34,360 nt of DNA from Phaeoceros laevis (Eukaryota > Anthocerotophyta > Anthocerotopsida > Notothyladales), in contig JBNGIQ010007711.1 in assembly GCA_049999765.1 (NCBI GenBank), positions 1 to 34,360 of the forward strand, given 5' to 3'. The first letter of the stretch is position 1; each line of letters opens with the position of its first letter. The position numbers were made by a program, and so were the translations under genes. Under the pieces are notes generated by a model, which saw only the letters and a program-made list of their open reading frames with translations, was not told the origin of the DNA and ran no database searches. Shown here in pieces: positions 10,001 to 21,115 of the stretch.

Positions 10001-13000
10001 CATAAAATTGAGAGGCGTCTTCTCAGGTGTAAGACTGTCTCGCCATGAGCTGCTTGAGACATCAGATCCCGGCCGCTGTTGCTCCAAACTGCTATATATT
10101 TTACCTGAAAAAAGTGACACTCCCAAGACCTCCACCTGCAACAAAGACAACGGAATGCTAGTATAACAGTTAAAACAAACCATTACAAGCTTGTTATAAA
10201 CTTAACAGCATTGCAATTCTTGGTATGTCAAAAAGCAGCAGTCACCTATACCTCGCCAAGAGTGATTGGAATCCCCGGCGAAGCGGGGTACAACGTAAGA
10301 ACCACAATGCGAGTAAGGAAGTCCAGCTCACCCTCCTGCTCTTCAAAATTATAAAGCCAAGAGAAATCGTTTCCTCCAGCCCCTGCACCAGTAATAGCAA
10401 CATCCTCTGCATTCCTGGCCCCTGGTACAACATAAAGAAGCTGTGTACCATTGGAACACCTAGGGATAGTTGCACCCTGAACATGGCAGCCAGAGTCAAT
10501 CACAAGACCGGTATGTAATTAACAGTTAGAACTGCTGCCCTGACTACCTAGATCCGTCAACCAATCACATCGAATAAAGTACCTCAAGAACAAGCTTCAG
10601 ACTGTCCACATGACGGCCTGCTCGGACATCAAATAGTGCAGGTGATGTCAGATCGTCTGCTCCATGTGCAACCGTAATTAACAGCTGTGCCACATGACAG
10701 GGCTCAGCAAGGAAAATATAAAGCTCCACCACTTCTGCTGCTGAAGGGCATACCTACAAGCAGTCACAAGCAGGTGAGTGTCTACAACTCACATAAGATA
10801 GGTGAAAATCATAACGACCATGTACTCTACTACAATGCTGACAGAAACAGAAATGATATCTCGGTACCAGCAAGTCACATTATGTGTCAACATACCCACA
10901 CAGTGTCCTTGTACTTGGCACTAATCAGGGAATTTGCAGGAATAGCATTTGGAAACATGCTCGGGACTGGCTTCAGTAGACAAGCATGTGGCCTAGTGAG
11001 GACCTGCAAAGTGGGCCACAAAAAGTTATGTCACGCTTCTAAACAACACTTCCATATTTCTCTGTTTGAAGTACATTATGCTCCGTGCATGAGTATATGT
11101 ATAGAGGAGCAAAGATGGGCAACAGGAAGACCTGCAATGGTTGGTCTGGCAAGCTCGGAAAATACTTGTTCAACCGCAACCCTACAAACATCTCGAGTTG
11201 TTTCTGGCGTGTGCTATCCATGAGTACATTCAAGAATCGCCTCTGCAAGGTGATTGCGAGATTCTGGGCAGGTGACAATGTCTTAGCCTTTCCTCCTTCC
11301 TCACTGAATATCTGAATAATATGACTGTGCATTGCTTTAGAACCTGTGTAAAGTGTTGCATGAATATCGCCAGCAATCATAGAGATTTCTGCCATCCCAG
11401 CTATAGCACCTGGGATCGTAGCCTCCCTAAACTCATCCACACTCATATCGAATCTTGTCCATGGTTTGTCTAACGTCATATTCTGTGGACAAGGATGTTC
11501 CCAGGTTGTCTTCCTTGTGTTATGATCAATGTAAAAAACACGCCCAGTGACAGCATCAACACGCCTCTCCCAACCAGCAGGGAGAGGACCTTCTGATCCC
11601 TCTGTGTTCCCATTGCCAAACCCAGTGGGCGAACCCTTTCCAGTATCAAGCGGATAACCCAGCTGCCTGCACTGCTCAGCCAGAACCTGCACAGCACCGA
11701 AAAAGCTGGCTGCATTCGTCCTGTCTAGGGAATCGGCACAGTTGAACCGTATGACCCCCTCTTGCTTCTTTGTAACTCTAAACACTCCCCCATACAAGCC
11801 TCTGTTTGGAGTCAATGAACCAGGAAAATTTTTGGGTTGCTGACCCTTTGCATAGTATTCACCAGTATCAAATTTTATGTCACTCGTTGGGTCTTTTAGA
11901 AGCTGCCACAATCCTTCAACTGTCTTTGATTCTCCTATTGCCTTCATCTTGTCATGCCAATCATAGTTCAGTATGAAAATCCTTGCATCATTGACCTCTC
12001 CTTGAGACCTAACATACTTCAGAGAATCCTGGAAATGCTGCCACAGAACAACCTCAGGTTTTCCAAGTCCGTTCCTGAGCAAGTTAATACAGACTATTGG
12101 AGGCTTCTTCGACTTCTCACCACTCTTGGGGGCTTTACTCCCATACCGCTGGCTGAGTCTTTTATAATACTGAGCCGAACCTTCATACGTCCTGTTTTCA
12201 GAAACAAAAATTTCCGCCTCCGCTATGTTTGACTTTATCTCAGCTCCCCACCACAACGGGACTGTTCCTCTGCGCCATAGGTACAAGGCAAAAGGAACTG
12301 GTTGTCCAGGTGCAACATGGGGCCAAACAAGCTGCTCGCACTCCACTTCATTCCCTGCAAATCAAGCGAATGTATCTCAGATTGAGGCTAGCGATCAGCT
12401 TATCACCAGCAATATTACATCAGAGCAAACCTCAGCTAAAATTGCAGACAGCACTCGCTCCGACAGACCAGAATATAGTGACAGTATTATCTCTAAAAAT
12501 CTCAACCAGAAACTTTGCTGCTGAAAAAGGAGCTCATCTCTGTGAAGAATACCTGTGCTGAATGCTGCATTCAAACCACGAGCCAAGTATCTCGTTCCGG
12601 GATGTAGGCGACTCCGCCGTGCTGTTACTGCTACCGTTAGTTGTCGTCCCTCAAAGTCCGAGAATGTACGACTATCTGCAAGTCCCTGAACCATTTATCT
12701 GTAATGTCAGATCAGAAAATGCCTGGCACGTCATGGTAAGGTGATCGCAACTTTACGAAGGACCTGAATTTAAGACCACAGAAGGAAAACAAAGTGGCTG
12801 CCCTTTACCTGTAGTAGCACAACACAATGTCGAGGCAAGCCAATTGACTTAAATGGGACGGATAACCAGGAATTCCAAGCAAACTCTTCATCCGGAGACT
12901 GAACAGAATATTGACTGGGAAATGGTCTGGTGACATCCCTTGTCTCGCAGAAGAAATGAACTTTGTCAATGACAATGTCCGTTAAGTCTGATGCATTCTT

Positions 13001-13594
13001 AACCTCTGCTTTTAATAGAGGCTGAGGATTCCTGAGGGGTATTTTCACCCATTTACTTTCCACAACGGTGTAGACTGAGTCTCCTCCAGGGAGGTTAGCA
13101 ATGGACGTCCTCAACTTGGTGGCAATCAAAAGCACGCCCATATTTCCCAGGGCAGCATATCCAAGAATCGCCTTCCCATACAGAGTGCTCTTTGGGAGCC
13201 AACGTGAATTTCCAGTGAGGTACTGCAAAGCATCGACCTCCGCCTGAAATACATCTATACCTCGTCGACCAGAAAATGCAAGTGCACCCGTGGTTGGATC
13301 CACCCCAATGACCTGCGTATCGCGACTAGTTGAGAGGCTCGAAATAAGGTAGAATTCACCGGATTCGAACTCCACCACAACCACTGACGTCTCTGCCACC
13401 ACATTCCCAGACCAATTTCGTCAGTGCCAGTCAAAGGTCCTCCTCGTAAGACTTTGAGCAAAAATTTGGGACAAGATCATCAGACAACATCCAATCGGAC
13501 TCCTTGACAAGAATCGAGCAACAGGCCATCTGAAAATCCTAGAAAGAAACAATGCAGCCTTCCTCAGCAGCGCCATACCATGACGCTCTGCCAT
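7082..13594 (-). CDS. SAC9: SAC9-type phosphoinositide phosphatase with WW domain
   Basis: Thirteen exons in gene order: 13594-13579, 13392-12809, 12685-12553, 12354-11132, 11003-10896, 10753-10583, 10476-10252, 10135-9626, 9489-8707, 8572-8375, 8274-7867, 7781-7542 and 7369-7082. All phases agree and give about 1,627 aa (Arabidopsis SAC9 is about 1,630 from memory). The SAC domain fills the first ~500 residues, with the CX5R catalytic loop CADSLDRT (Cys near residue 450). A WW domain follows (GWERR...[14 protein letters not shown], about 500-533). The C-terminal two thirds hold SAC9-specific beta-rich segments, a Cys-rich patch ([15 protein letters not shown] plus CRKCC) and the end GKWPQL. 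Family role: turnover of PI(4,5)P2 in endocytic/TGN traffic and stress responses. Weak points: the 16-nt first exon is inferred, because no in-frame ATG exists in the exon encoding ETSVVVV, and the acceptor at 9490-9491 is non-ideal, with in-frame stops just upstream of it. Confidence 0.95.
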
Positions 13595-14300
13595 GTCGAG
13601 TGGAGTGGATTCCAGTCCACAGCTGGCACCCTAACACTTGGCTTTCCCGAACATCCAGCTTGCGAACTCAAATCCCAGCACGCCAATTCCGCAACGCTCT
13701 GATCCTGAGTATGTACCAAACCGATCAGGTCGGTCCCCAACACCAAATCCAGGACCGGGGAAGTCTTCTCTTTTCCCCGCTGAAGCCAGCCTGTCTCCTA
13801 TTCATGCCAGCAAGTGACATGAAATCCGTCCCACCTGCTGCTGAGAGTCCGCTATACATAGCAAGCGACTGTTCCTGGGCTGGAAATGAATGCTACATTT
13901 CCTACGCTGCCACAAGCTGCTACCGAAATTGCATCTCGCGGTGCTTGCCAGGCGTACTGAGCATATGCCATGTGGCTGATCCATCGATTAGCGACCCTCT
14001 CACAGTTTCTACGTTCATTCAACAATTTGGGATAATCGGTACCCATCTTTGGTCCCTAATTATCGCTTAGGTGCTACCACCTAAGATTCAAGATTATGGC
14101 TTTTGACTACATTTAGGGCATCAAAACAATCTACTTATCCAGCAAAGGGTCCAAGAGGTCCAAGACTAGCCAAGGGCCCAAGCCCCAAGCCTCGCAGTTC
14201 TATTTTTTCAATGTTCTATTTTCAAGATATTTTGCAAATTCCAATGTTCATTTATTGCAATGCACCTTACCCCAAGCACGATACATAAACTCTCCTACAT
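13595..14300. other. SAC9 upstream region
   Basis: Lies 5' of the minus-strand SAC9 start and should hold its promoter and 5' UTR. An open plus-strand frame (13552-14070) runs antisense here but resembles no family and overlaps the SAC9 first exon, so it is treated as chance. Base composition becomes AT-rich from about 14180. Confidence 0.4.
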
Positions 14301-14346
14301 TTCGAACCCATAAGCACGAAATAAAGTTCTTCTTCTTCTTCTTCTT
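14301..14346 (+). repeat. Retroposon-like 3' tail with (TTC)n end, copy 1
   Basis: The sequence CATAAGCACGAAATAAAG followed by (TTC) repeats matches a second copy at 18439-18474. A shared end of fixed sequence that runs into a short microsatellite is typical of the 3' terminus of a LINE or SINE. No coding part of the element is visible upstream. Confidence 0.5.
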
Positions 14347-14856
14347 ACAATAGGCTGGTTCTATAGCTTATGGTAGGCACATGACTAATGTAGCATATTG
14401 GATAGTAACCACACATCAACAAATGATAGAGATTACTTGGAAAAGTAATAGCACATTGAACTCTCAAATGCGTTGCCTTAATACAAAGGGACCAAGGAAA
14501 TATTCTTCGTACAAAGCATAACACAAATGCACATACTTAATATTGGAGCATGCATAATATGATGTATTTTTAACCAAATGTGATTATTTTTCTTTAGTTG
14601 AAGAGGTATCTTGTACAAACAATTTGATATTTTAAACATAATATGATGACCCATCGGCATAAGTTGTTAGCAATCATGCTATTCACGATTAGCCTGAGAG
14701 TCAAAGTGCTTAACATCTTTTTAAATGGATGCTAAATAAGGAAGAATTGGAATTTTGATTGGACGGCATGCAATATACAGTAGTGCAAGTAGTGCAAGTG
14801 AAGCTCTAGTCACATTTACAAGATCACCAATCCCTCTCTATAGGGGCCTTTGAGAG
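14347..14856. other. AT-rich region upstream of the F-box remnant
   Basis: No gene or RNA seen. It would hold the ancestral promoter of the F-box gene, with TATAGGGG at 14840-14847 close to its ATG. Confidence 0.35.
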
Positions 14857-15720
14857 ATGGCCATGGCGGACTTGGAGGCACAAATGACGCAGGTCAGTAT
14901 TGGGGTGTTGGTGGTGGAGGATTTTGTTCAGATCAACTCCAACAAATTCGAAGATTCAAGTTGCATGTCAATGACGGAATCTTTGTGGAGTCAAATGCCT
15001 GAAGCATTTGTAGACACAAAACTTATGTTTCTTCTAGCTGTCAGCCTGACTCGCTTCCAAAGTGTGTGCAAGCGATGGAAAAAACAAATTACTTCCGTCG
15101 CATTTCAAAAGGAGTCTTGGTTGATGGCCTGCCAAAGGGGCCGCTATCCTTTCCATATACTAGGCCTTCCCAAACAAGGAGGGAGAGCTTAAGGCACACA
15201 ACAACTCCATATTTCGAATTCCAAGGCGCTAAAGGTGCACATTGCGGATTTCCCAAGATTGATGATACCTTTTGAGTAGACGTTTGATGGAGACAAAATT
15301 GTCCGGTCATGACGACCTATTGGCATTGGCTTGGAAGGATGGATATGCTCATGACGTGCAATGTTGCCTGCTCAATCCTGAAAGCAAGACATGGCAAGAG
15401 TTGCCTCCATTGATAATGTCAAACCTTGTCACATGGAATTTGTGGCTTCAAGGTTCGGGGAAAGCTACCAACAACACAAGCACATTCAAGGTGACTATCT
15501 TCGTTCGGACGCCAGCAGGAATATCCATGCAAAACTATTGCTCCGGCCAGATCAATTGGGATGAGTGTACCCCTCATCGGGACATACTCTACGGTATATC
15601 TTCGAAGAAATGCCTCACAAAGGGGGGCTATGTAATTTGCGACATTCAAAATCAGTGCATGTGGCGTCAGGAAGGCAATTCTATGGGTGTACTTCCAGAT
15701 CCACCCAATTCTGCATTTAC

Positions 15721-15737
15721 ACTCTTATCAAATATTA
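15721..15737. repeat. Target-site duplication, left copy
   Basis: ACTCTTATCAAATATTA, identical to 16226-16242. The two copies flank the SINE-like element exactly and lie within F-box coding sequence. Confidence 0.9.
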
Positions 15738-16225
15738 TAGTGAATTGCAGCGCGTTTTCATATTAGACTCAAATTGTTTACATTTACACTTTATATCCTT
15801 GCTGAGCCTACTCTTTTACCATGTCTGCCACGCCCAAGCTTCTAGAATTGAACTTGAGACTTCCAACTTGAGACTTCGCGGCGATTTCCATTGCTCCTGA
15901 GCCACGTGGCCAATCACCAGGCCGCCGAGCCAGTGCGCGAGCAGCACAGCTCGTGTGCCAGGGCGCACAAGCCCCTCCTCAAGGGGCCCCACCCCAGCTA
16001 GTCTTCCGAATCGCCAAACTCTCGCCAGCACACCACCCGCAGTAGCATGGGTACCTGCCACAAGGGGCACACGCCCGACAAGGTGGCAACCTGCCACGTG
16101 GCCCTATGCTTGCCGGCCCCGCAAGGGGGATGGGCAAGAAGGGCTGCTGTTGGTGGCAGGGGTCGAACCCCCACCGGCCCAATGGCAGGGCTCACGCTCT
16201 ACCATTGGGGTATCCCTCGCGGGAT
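15738..16225 (-). mobile_element. tRNA-headed SINE-like element, minus orientation, with perfect TSD
   Basis: On the minus strand it starts near 16225 with a tRNA-like head. A box-A-like TACCCCAATGG and a box-B GGGTTCGACCC, spaced as in a tRNA, would form an internal RNA polymerase III promoter. A GC-rich body follows, then an AT-rich 3' end finishing AATTCACTA at 15738. Flanked by a 17-bp perfect duplication. The same head, body and tail occur at 16440-16947. At 488 bp it is long for a plant SINE. No protein is encoded; the open frames across it are by-products of its GC content. Confidence 0.85.
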
Positions 16226-16242
16226 ACTCTTATCAAATATTA
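16226..16242. repeat. Target-site duplication, right copy
   Basis: ACTCTTATCAAATATTA, identical to 15721-15737. Joining across one copy restores the F-box reading frame. Confidence 0.9.
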
Positions 16243-16439
16243 ACTTCACCATGGATGCTCTGTTTGGATATGAGTTTTTGCATGGAGCCATCGCGTTGTA
16301 CAAATTGGAGGAAGGTAGAGACGGCGGGCATTGGGAACTCGTGGAAGTGTATAGTTCACTTGTAAGCTTCCTTTAGAATCATATGCAATCTCTCAAGTGA
16401 AGATTGTCGGAGACATGTTATTGATATTAGTAAGCTATG

Positions 16440-16947
16440 TCCCGCAAGGGAGACCCCGTTGGTAGCGCGCGAGCCCTGCCAACGGGCCGGCGGGGGTTCG
16501 ATTCCGAACCCCTGCCACTGGCAGGCCCTTCTTGCCCACTCCCCTTGCGGAGTCGGCAAGCATGGGGCCACGTGGCGGGTTGCCACCTTGCAGGGAGTGT
16601 GCCCCTTGTGGCGGTGCCCGCGCGACTGTAGTTGCGCCTGCGTTGGGATACTGGCGGCGGGCTTGGCGAAGACTGGCTGGGGTGGGCCCCTACAAGTGGG
16701 GCTCGTGTGTCCCGGTTCACGAGCTGTGCTGCTCGCGCACCAGCTCGGCAGGTTGGCGGCTGGCTACTTGGTCTCGGGAGCAATGGAAAACGCCGCAATG
16801 TCTTGAGTTGGGAGTGCAATTAGAAGATTTAAAATAGCTCGGGCATTGGGGACATGGCAAAAGAATAGACATATTAGGATATAACGTGTAAATGTATACA
16901 AATTTGTGTCTAATATGAAAAAGCACCGAAATTCACTAAAAAAAAAG
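16440..16947 (+). mobile_element. tRNA-headed SINE-like element, plus orientation, second copy
   Basis: Begins TCCCGCAAGGGAGACCCCG and has a box-B-like GGGTTCGATTCC near 16495. The GC-rich body contains GGGGCCACGTGGCGGGTTGC, as in the first copy, followed by an AT-rich tail (GTCTAATATGAAAAAGCACC) ending AATTCACTA and then a run of A. Oriented opposite to the element at 15738-16225, with 214 bp between them. I found no clear target-site duplication, so its exact ends are less certain. Confidence 0.8.
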
Positions 16948-18438
16948 AGACAACTATAAGCTCTCATACAATCTTTGATAATTATAACGTTGTGGCTTAT
17001 AGTATTCGAGACAACTCGTGCAAATAGCTCCAACTTCCTTCTGCAGCGTGAAGGTTCTTTGAGTGTAATCACATTTCCATAGTTGCGCCTACAACGAGTT
17101 CTTACAGCCCAACTTGGACTTTAATGTTTGCAATCTTTCTATCCAAGGAGAAATTCATGTGCTCGTAGTGGAAGTTGAGTAGATCTTAGACTAGCTGAAC
17201 ACTTGTTATTGTAAACTCTTCCTAGTATGCTTCTGTTTTCACGAGCTTTTGAAACTGTATACAAGGCTAGTTCTTGCTTTGCTTTGTTTAGCAAAAATGC
17301 TTTATATGAATCTTAACCCTTAATGTCCCCACATGACATATATGTTTAGTTCCGTCCTTGCCCACGATTCTGAAAACAAATACACATGCAATGTTTTTAA
17401 AATAATTTTTTTTTACTACCAATCGAAAGAGCTGGTTCAGCTCTATCCAATGAGCCTACTTGCCACGTATACAAATGTAATATGCGAGGAACATTCGGAT
17501 TAGAAGATTGTACGGGCCCCGTTTTCCGTCACATCAGAGAGACTCTTAATGGCAGCCTGGGCAATTCGAGCCCAAGCGATTCGAAGCCTCGGTCACTAAG
17601 GGTTAAAATGGTCTACAACAATCATGCTCACAGATATAGGCCCTAAGGTTTCTCACCACCTTTGTCCACAACTTAGTCGTGCCAAGGAAGGTCTTGAACA
17701 TTCTAACGAACACAACTATCCTCTATTCATGCAAACTGAACATTCTCTAATTTGGTTAGGTCCGGAGCATTGTAGGTTGAAACCACAAGCTGAGTCACTG
17801 GGGTTTTGAAACCCTCGAAACTCGCATGTCTTTTCGCAACTAATTTGCTCATATGTATTGACCTTGTAACGGCCCATTTTGACCCCGTTTTCTTTACAAA
17901 GATTTTTTTTAAAGGTTGTGTTGAGCTGGGATTGGTCTCTATGATACAGAGTTGGATAGAGTTCGACAAGCTCTATATAACCAAATACACTAAAAATTGT
18001 ACCAAAATGATCGCCTTGAGATTTTTTATTTATTAGTATAAAATTTTTATATTTAATTACAGATAAAAAATGATAAAATGAAACATAACTGAAATGGGGT
18101 GCACAAGGCCTCCGTTTTGGGGGCCTCTGTTTTGGGGTTCTTTAAGTCACCCGACGCAAGAAGGCAAGTCGCGTGACTTGAACTAAACAGTAAAACACGG
18201 GCGGGAAACAACAAGGTAGTCCTTTAGGGGTTAACCCTCCAAAGAGCTTGGTTTGAAAGTTGTGTCATTTGTCCTCCTCTTCTCTTTTCAACAACTTGTA
18301 CGTGGCCTCATATTGGCATACAACTTTTTTGTTATCAGTGACGTATGCTTGTAACTTGATGTTGAGTGGCTGTAACTTCTGCTATGGACGTTTCGCATTG
18401 TATCGAGTGATCATCCCTATCACAAACGTATGGACCAT
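16948..18438. other. AT-rich intergenic region
   Basis: No gene, intact tRNA or conserved frame seen. It holds a small imperfect tandem duplication near 18107-18137 (GCCTCCGTTTTGG then GCCTCTGTTTTGG). Short open frames here show no family features. Confidence 0.4.
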
Positions 18439-18474
18439 TTCGGACTCATAAGCACGTAATAAAGTTCTTCTTCT
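18439..18474 (+). repeat. Retroposon-like 3' tail with (TTC)n end, copy 2
   Basis: CATAAGCACGTAATAAAG followed by TTC repeats. It matches the tail at 14301-14346 with few differences. Sequence further upstream of the two copies does not align obviously, as expected for 5'-truncated or diverged elements. Confidence 0.5.
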
Positions 18475-19421
18475 AGTACATATGTTATTTCAACTTGTTT
18501 GCATACGTACGTTTTTCATTCATGTGTTATCCATGATATTTGCTTTGTACAAGATTTCATGGAACTACATTTTTCATTCTGGTCTTAGAACCACCTAGAT
18601 GAGATGAGACGTAGAAGAACAAGAGTCTTTATCACAAGGTTCATGACCCATTAAGGAAAGTTTAGAGCTGCTTAGGATCGACCAAAAAACGCTTACGAAA
18701 ACTTAGAAATCGGATAGGGTCCTCAGATTGAGTCGAGTATGCAACCATTTTATTGCCCGGTTGGCCTATCGCCCAGATCGGACAATTTACATTCATTCAT
18801 TCAAGGAGTATTTTACCTCATGAGCATTTAAAAGATTTTATTGCACATCAATGATCAAAACATAGAAATGTAGGACATATTGATTACAAATATAATAGTG
18901 CATCCCCAAGTATGTTAAGCCTAGGTGTATGTGTATGTATGAATATCTTATATTTATGAGACGACAATGCAGCAAATGAAGGTCTCCCAAGTAGAAAATT
19001 GGAAAAATATTTGAAATAGGAAATAGGTACATCTTTGGAGCATTCATCCCATGGAGGATATTACCACATCGTAAGGACACTCTACATTCACACTCTTTGC
19101 ATCTATCAAAGTGCTGAATTCCTACATTCTCCTCTCCATTTTCTCGCACATTTTATGCTGTGCAACTACAGGGATGGACCGACGGTGGTTGCAACTAGAG
19201 GTGGTTGATGAGGGAAATGACGTAGCACAGTAACATGATGTCATTGTCAACCATATAAGCTAATTTTCTTTGATATCTCCAATATATGCTGTCGTAACGA
19301 GCCCTAACGCGAGACTTGAGTCGAGGGGGACAGGGTAGTGACGAGTCGAGGAGGAAGGCGAGCAAGAGGGAGGACACGAGATCGCTACCCTTCTACCCCG
19401 CTCCTCTGCTCAGCTGAAGAA
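18475..19421. other. Upstream region of the clathrin light chain gene
   Basis: AT-rich to about 19150, then rising GC toward the CLC start. Presumed promoter and 5' UTR. No other gene is supported. Confidence 0.4.
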
Positions 19422-20700
19422 ATGGCCAGCTTCGACGACGATCTATCGCCAACGCCGACGCGGCCGTTCGAGAGTGATTATGCTGGCTACGATCCGCGTC
19501 TGCCGTCCCAGCGTTTTGACCCCTTCATGACTTCTGATCGCTACACTGAAGATTTGGACGAGGCCCAGGACTCCACCTTTTCGGGCACCAACGGATATGG
19601 CCACCACTCTGAGCAGTCCTACACTCCCTTCGACGACGATAACAGCCACCAGGCCTCGGATCTGCAACCCTCCTACACTGGATCGTTCCAGGCCGACTCT
19701 CTGGGAGACGCTGGAGACTTCACCACCGGGGAGCAGAGTAACGGCAAGTTGTTTGAGCAGGAGGAAGGTGACAATGGCGTCTTCGGCTTTGAGGAGGAAC
19801 CCGGGAAGCTTCCAGCTACCAATGGATCCGTGTTGCCACCTCCGGAGGCTATGGAGCCAGAGGAGGGTCTGGTCCTTCGTGAGTGGAAGCGGTAAGATTT
19901 TTTTCATCTCGCTGCCAGGGTATGCGGTGTTTTGTCCAGATCCAGCCGGGCAGCTCTTTCCCCTGCGCTAGTCATCGGTTGAGCGCGGATTTGACTTGAC
20001 TCGCTGCTGGCATGTAGCATCTTGTGCCTAAATGACTCCTGGACCTTTGCAGGAAGAATGCTCTACGTCTTGAAGAGAAGGAAAGGAAAGAGCAGGAGTC
20101 TCGTGACAGGATTATAGAGGATGCAGAGGATTTTAAGATAGACTTCTATACGAAACGAAATGCACATAAGGATGCAGTCGCCAAGAGTAACCGTGAAAAG
20201 GAGAAGGTATCCTGAATGCTTCTGTTAACCCTCCCCCGTTTTGGCCCGGTACTTAACAAGCAGCAGCTGTGTCCATTCACCTGTCATGCTGTATCTTGCT
20301 GGTTACCATGTGTGACTGCTGATGAGACGGTTCTAAGCATGTGGCTGGCAGCTTCATTTCAATGCTTGGTTTTGTGCAGATCTACCTCACAAACCAGGAA
20401 AACTTTCATGCCAACGCGGAGAAGAATTACTGGAAAGCTGTGGCAGAGCTCATTCCAAATGAGGTGCCTACTCTGGAAGGCAAATCACGAGCGAAGGACA
20501 AGGACAAGGACAAGAAGAGACCCTCTGTTGTTGTCAACCAGGGTCCAAAACCAGGAAAGGCCACGGATCTGAGCAGGATGCGGGCTATTCTGCTGAAGCT
20601 GAAGCACTCTCCTCCCAATCATATGAAACCTGCACCTCCAGCCCCAGCCCCAGCAGCTCCTGCTTCTAATGGCGGTGCCCCACCTCAAACCCCCGCCTAA
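19422..20700 (+). CDS. CLC: Clathrin light chain
   Basis: Three exons: 19422-19891, 20053-20206 and 20380-20700 (TAA), with phases in register, giving 314 aa. The protein coats clathrin triskelions and tunes heavy-chain assembly at the plasma membrane and trans-Golgi network. It has the usual layout. An acidic, Ser/Asp-rich disordered N-terminus (starts [10 protein letters not shown]) ends at [12 protein letters not shown] and LREWKR. Exon 2 encodes a charged coiled-coil that binds the heavy chain ([18 protein letters not shown]). Exon 3 has [20 protein letters not shown], a Lys/Asp run, the conserved [15 protein letters not shown] and LLKLKH, and a Pro/Ala-rich tail. The start is the first ATG, in a good context (GAAGAAATGGCC). 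The product is similar in size to other plant light chains. It is not linked by transcription to its neighbours as far as can be seen. Confidence 0.96.
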
Positions 20701-21115
20701 GCTCATGCTTCACCTCGATTAGTATGCCCTAGATGACGTACGAGCTATCTCTTTGGCCTTCACCTCAGATCCTGCGCCGATTGAGAGAGATAGCCCCCCA
20801 CATTGCCACTCCTACTCTCCTCCAGACCAGGGACCGGCTGCTGTTCCAAGTACTGAGCGTGAGTCCTGTTCATTCTGCTATTGCTTATGTAGAGGCCATA
20901 TTTTTATGGAAGCTCAGTAGGGTTTTTCCAATGTGATTGAACGTCAGACCGTGGATTGCCCAACTTCATATTTGTGGAGGAGGAGCTGACCACATGTCCG
21001 CGGAGCTGTTTGTAGCTTGCCTTGATGTATTCTCGCTCACTTCTTGCTCACTTTGCTGGGCCCGCTTTCCAGGGAAGTAGAGTCGCTACAATTGAGCTCA
21101 TATTATTCTGGTAGT
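20701..21115. other. CLC 3' UTR and spacer
   Basis: Follows the CLC stop. A stretch at about 20769-20850 has a coding look (QILRRLREIAPHIATPTLLQ) and ends at a GTACTG donor-like site, but no gene could be built from it. Confidence 0.35.

Larger units (their letters stand above)
14857..16376 (+). pseudogene. F-box gene remnant, frame-shifted and split by a SINE-like insertion
   Basis: The start ATG opens a 111-codon frame whose residues 42-80 form a recognisable F-box (LWSQMPEAFVDTKLMFLL, then RFQSVCKRWKKQI). F-box proteins are SCF ubiquitin-ligase adaptors that bind SKP1. Homologous sequence continues in a second frame to about 15275 (YFEFQGAKGAHCGFPK), then a third from 15272 (CCLLNPESKTWQELPPL), so at least two frameshifts exist. 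At 15738 the frame is cut by a 488-bp element. Beyond it the reading resumes at 16243 (NFTMDALFGYEF...GGHWELVEVYSS) and stops at 16376. The frame after the insertion is exactly that expected if element plus one target-site copy (505 bp) is removed. This is the layout of plant F-box/kelch-like proteins. It is probably non-functional; alternative splicing around the insertion is unlikely. Confidence 0.8.

Noticed and set aside
13552-14070. 172-codon plus-strand open frame upstream of SAC9
   Set aside because: Overlaps the SAC9 first exon on the opposite strand, no family features, Ser/Pro-rich composition as expected from random non-coding sequence.
16140-16225. Possible functional tRNA gene
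   Set aside because: Box-A and box-B-like motifs are present, but the acceptor and anticodon stems are poor, and the segment continues into an element with a TSD, so it is a SINE head.
15816-16837. Several overlapping open frames of 60-136 codons on both strands
   Set aside because: They are translations of the GC-rich bodies of the two SINE-like elements; similar peptides appear in opposite orientation because the elements are inverted.
17425-17470. tRNA-like sequence around GAGCTGGTTCAGCTC
   Set aside because: A short stem is present, but no box B, T-arm or acceptor stem can be drawn.
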